A stretch of 64,000 nt of DNA from Austropuccinia psidii (Eukaryota > Basidiomycota > Pucciniomycetes > Pucciniales > Sphaerophragmiaceae). Below the pieces are notes generated by a model, which saw only the letters and a program-made list of their open reading frames with translations, did no database searches and was not told where the DNA came from. Position 1 is the first letter of the stretch. Each line of letters opens with the position of its first letter. Below are positions 61,763 to 64,000 of the stretch, piece by piece. The position numbers and the translations under genes are program-made. The stretch covers positions 31,370,612-31,434,611 of the forward strand of contig JALGQZ010000011.1 in the NCBI GenBank assembly GCA_023105745.1, read 5' to 3'.

Positions 61763-64000
61763 TATAAGGAAATATTTATGAATCTCTTGAAGATATTATT
61801 TCTTAATAAAGTGTACTATGTATGTTCTTATGAAAATAAAATATAAAGTTATTATACCCACAAATTTAAATAATTTAATTATTAATTATTCTTTTACTTT
61901 TCATATAATACTAGTAATATAACAGTAAGAAGTAATTGTTTACTAGAATTAATTAAAAGTTTTATATATTTATATAAATTTTTTTTAAAATTATATGAAA
62001 TTATTTTTCTAAAAAAAAATAATTTATAAACAATTCTTGAAGAAAACTAAATATAGGAAAAAGAAACTTTAAGAATTAAAATGATAAGAGTTAACTATTA
62101 TTCCAAATAAGTCAAAATAATTTAATAAGCTAAAAGGTACACTTAAATAAATAAATAAATAAATATATGATATATGTAAAAGCTGAAATGAATAACTTTA
62201 GATAAAATTTAAAAAAAGTATTCAAGGGACAATCTTATGGGTTTAAAAATTAGGTATTGATAAAAAATGAGAAATACAAAAATTGTGATTAGAAAATAAT
62301 GTCTTATGGTAATATCATTTGATCTCACATATATTAATAAATTTGACTGCTAAAGAAATGATTTAATAATTAATATTATTGATTAGATTAACATATAATT
62401 ATTTACTAAAAAAAAGAAAAACTAATCATTCAGAAAAAGAAGCTACCAAAGGAGCCTATTGAGCCTTCAAAATAGATAACAGAAATTTAAACTGGAGTAA
62501 ACTAAAAGAATATTATGGAAAATAAATTAGCTTAAATTTATGACTGGATCATGTGTTATACTGTAAATCTATTATAATTACCTAATTATTTACTTTTACA
62601 TGGATACAAAACCATTATTATGTAGAAATAATGAGCTTAATCGAGTGGATCTGCCTTTTTTTTCCAGCTAAAACCTTTTTTTCACAAATAGTATGAATAT
62701 TATTTATGCTTACATCACAAGCTGTTATTTTTGTGAATTTTGAAAGATCTTGTTTTTAAAATAAAAGATCCAGAAATTAATTTTAATTAATAATTCTGAT
62801 TGAAATTATGAGCTAATAAATATTTTAAAATCTAATTTAAGATCTTAAGATTTCCCATTGGTTCAACAATCCCTAGATTGATTCATAAAGAATTGAATTT
62901 TAATGATTTTTTTTGAAGTTTTCACCATCTTCTACATGTTTAAGGCTTGAAGATGAAATAAAAGGCTGTTTAAAAATCTATTTTGATCAATAATTTTCCT
63001 AAAAGGGAATTATTTAGGCTATATTAATTTATTTATTGAAATTCCTTAGAATATGATGTGGTCAAAAGAAGCCCAAGGTACTCAGTACCTTGTTGTAATG
63101 TCAAAATAGTACCTTTATTCATACTTTATCAAGATTTGATAGATTTTAGCATCAATGTATAAGGTTTGAAAGGGATTTGTCTTATCAATTCTTCCATGAA
63201 ATACCTTGGTTAAATTATTGGATGCTAGCTATGCCTCAGAGGATTTGAAACTTTGGGTACCCTAGCTTTTTTCAGTAGTTTTTGTCCCCTTGATAATTTT
63301 TTTAGAAAAATTGATCAATTAATGCTTTAATTTTGAATATTAGAGTTGGAGAATTAAATCTGTATGCATAAAGAAGTTAATATCAATATTTAAGAACATG
63401 TATTACACTAATATTATTAGACATTCAATATTGATTTTTTCACAATCCCACTATCCTTAGAGGAAAAGATTAATAACAGGAATTCAAACCAATATTTAAT
63501 GTGGTATCAAAAATTAAGTTTAGAAGTATTTCAAAATTAAAAAACTCATATTTTTATATTTAGCTTTAATATTGGTTATAATACTTCAATTAATGATTCA
63601 AATTCTTATTCAAATAGGAATATTTCCATCTTCTTTGAGAATCCTTGCTTTAAATTATCAATAACTCATTTTTTAATGAGAATGTGGAGGTTAAAAACTT
63701 ATTTATACAGGATATAACAGGATTTTCGAGAAAAATTGAGATAGAATTACTTTCAAGATTTTAGGACTTTATAGAAGAGGAAATGTAATTTTGGGATTAT
63801 TTTGGTCTTCATTGATGGAGATACAATATGAACTATAAAATTTTAATAAGTGAAGGAATTTGTGACTCAAATGATTAGTTTTTTAATTTGAAATAATTGT
63901 TTTTCTAAATAATTATTAAATTAAAACTTTGGGTTTAATTTAAAAATGAGTGAAAAAAAATAAACCTTTGAGCTTAAAGTGGTATAATTAGAAATAAAGA
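61763..64000 (-). mobile_element. old LTR related to the A family, running off the right edge
   Basis: Starts TATAAGGAAATATTTATGAA, aligned to TGTAAGGTTTGTCTATGAAA of the A LTR. It then matches the LTR's CTCTTGATAATAG, the TATAACCACAAATTTAAAT segment (here near 61855) and, much later, GGGTACCCTAGCTTTTT near 63257-63275 against GGGTACCCCAGCTCTATTT. Strongly diverged; the right end and target duplication are outside the window. Confidence 0.65.

Overview
This looks like eukaryotic, fungal DNA, most likely from a rust fungus (Pucciniales). The evidence is very AT-rich intergenic sequence, short GT-AG introns in the few real genes, a WD40-peptidase gene of the DUG2 type, a Tet-like 2OG-Fe(II) oxygenase relic of a kind expanded in basidiomycetes, and a dense load of nested chromodomain Ty3/Gypsy elements, Tc1 and Harbinger relics. 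The order is an inference; no species can be fixed from the sequence. Host genes lie only at the two ends, with more than 50 kb of transposon-derived or featureless DNA between them. || Layout: 1-1407 holds the 5' end of a minus-strand gene that may encode a formin. 5088-6982 is a 10-bp minisatellite running into a 500-base assembly gap (6983-7482). 8556-10930 is a terminal-inverted-repeat (TIR) element containing diverged ~300-bp tandem repeats. 12163-13970 is a truncated long terminal repeat (LTR). 13971-24576 is a decayed chromovirus ('B', minus strand) whose gag is split by a solo LTR (18201-20344) and whose own 5' LTR is split by a Tc1-like element (22707-24324). 24636-25852 is a foldback-like element built from near-palindromic 21-bp units. 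29989-40950 is an intact chromodomain LTR retrotransposon ('A', minus strand) with nearly identical 2.2-kb LTRs, a 5-bp target duplication and a 1922-residue Gag-Pol reading frame. 41034-42330 carries a relic of a transposon-linked trihelix-like protein. 43258-45083 is a solo LTR. 45636-53612 is a broken Tet-like oxygenase gene split by chromovirus 'D' (46219-52825), whose 3' LTR holds another solo LTR (46712-48638). 53641-54880 is a dead Harbinger transposase. 61763-64000 is an old LTR running off the right edge. || Host genes at the right: a small two-exon minus-strand gene (55287-55823, function unknown) is divergent from an 18-exon DUG2-type gene (56219-60451). The DUG2 model is 951 codons with all phases consistent, joining N-terminal WD40 repeats to an M20 metallopeptidase, the known architecture of the glutathione-degrading Dug2 subunit. 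|| Nesting order can be read from target-site duplications (TSDs): GTGTT for A, GAATT/AAATT for the solo LTR in B, CAATC and ATCTT for the other two solo LTRs, and TTCTG for D inside the oxygenase exon. Element A is the only element here that looks capable of current activity.
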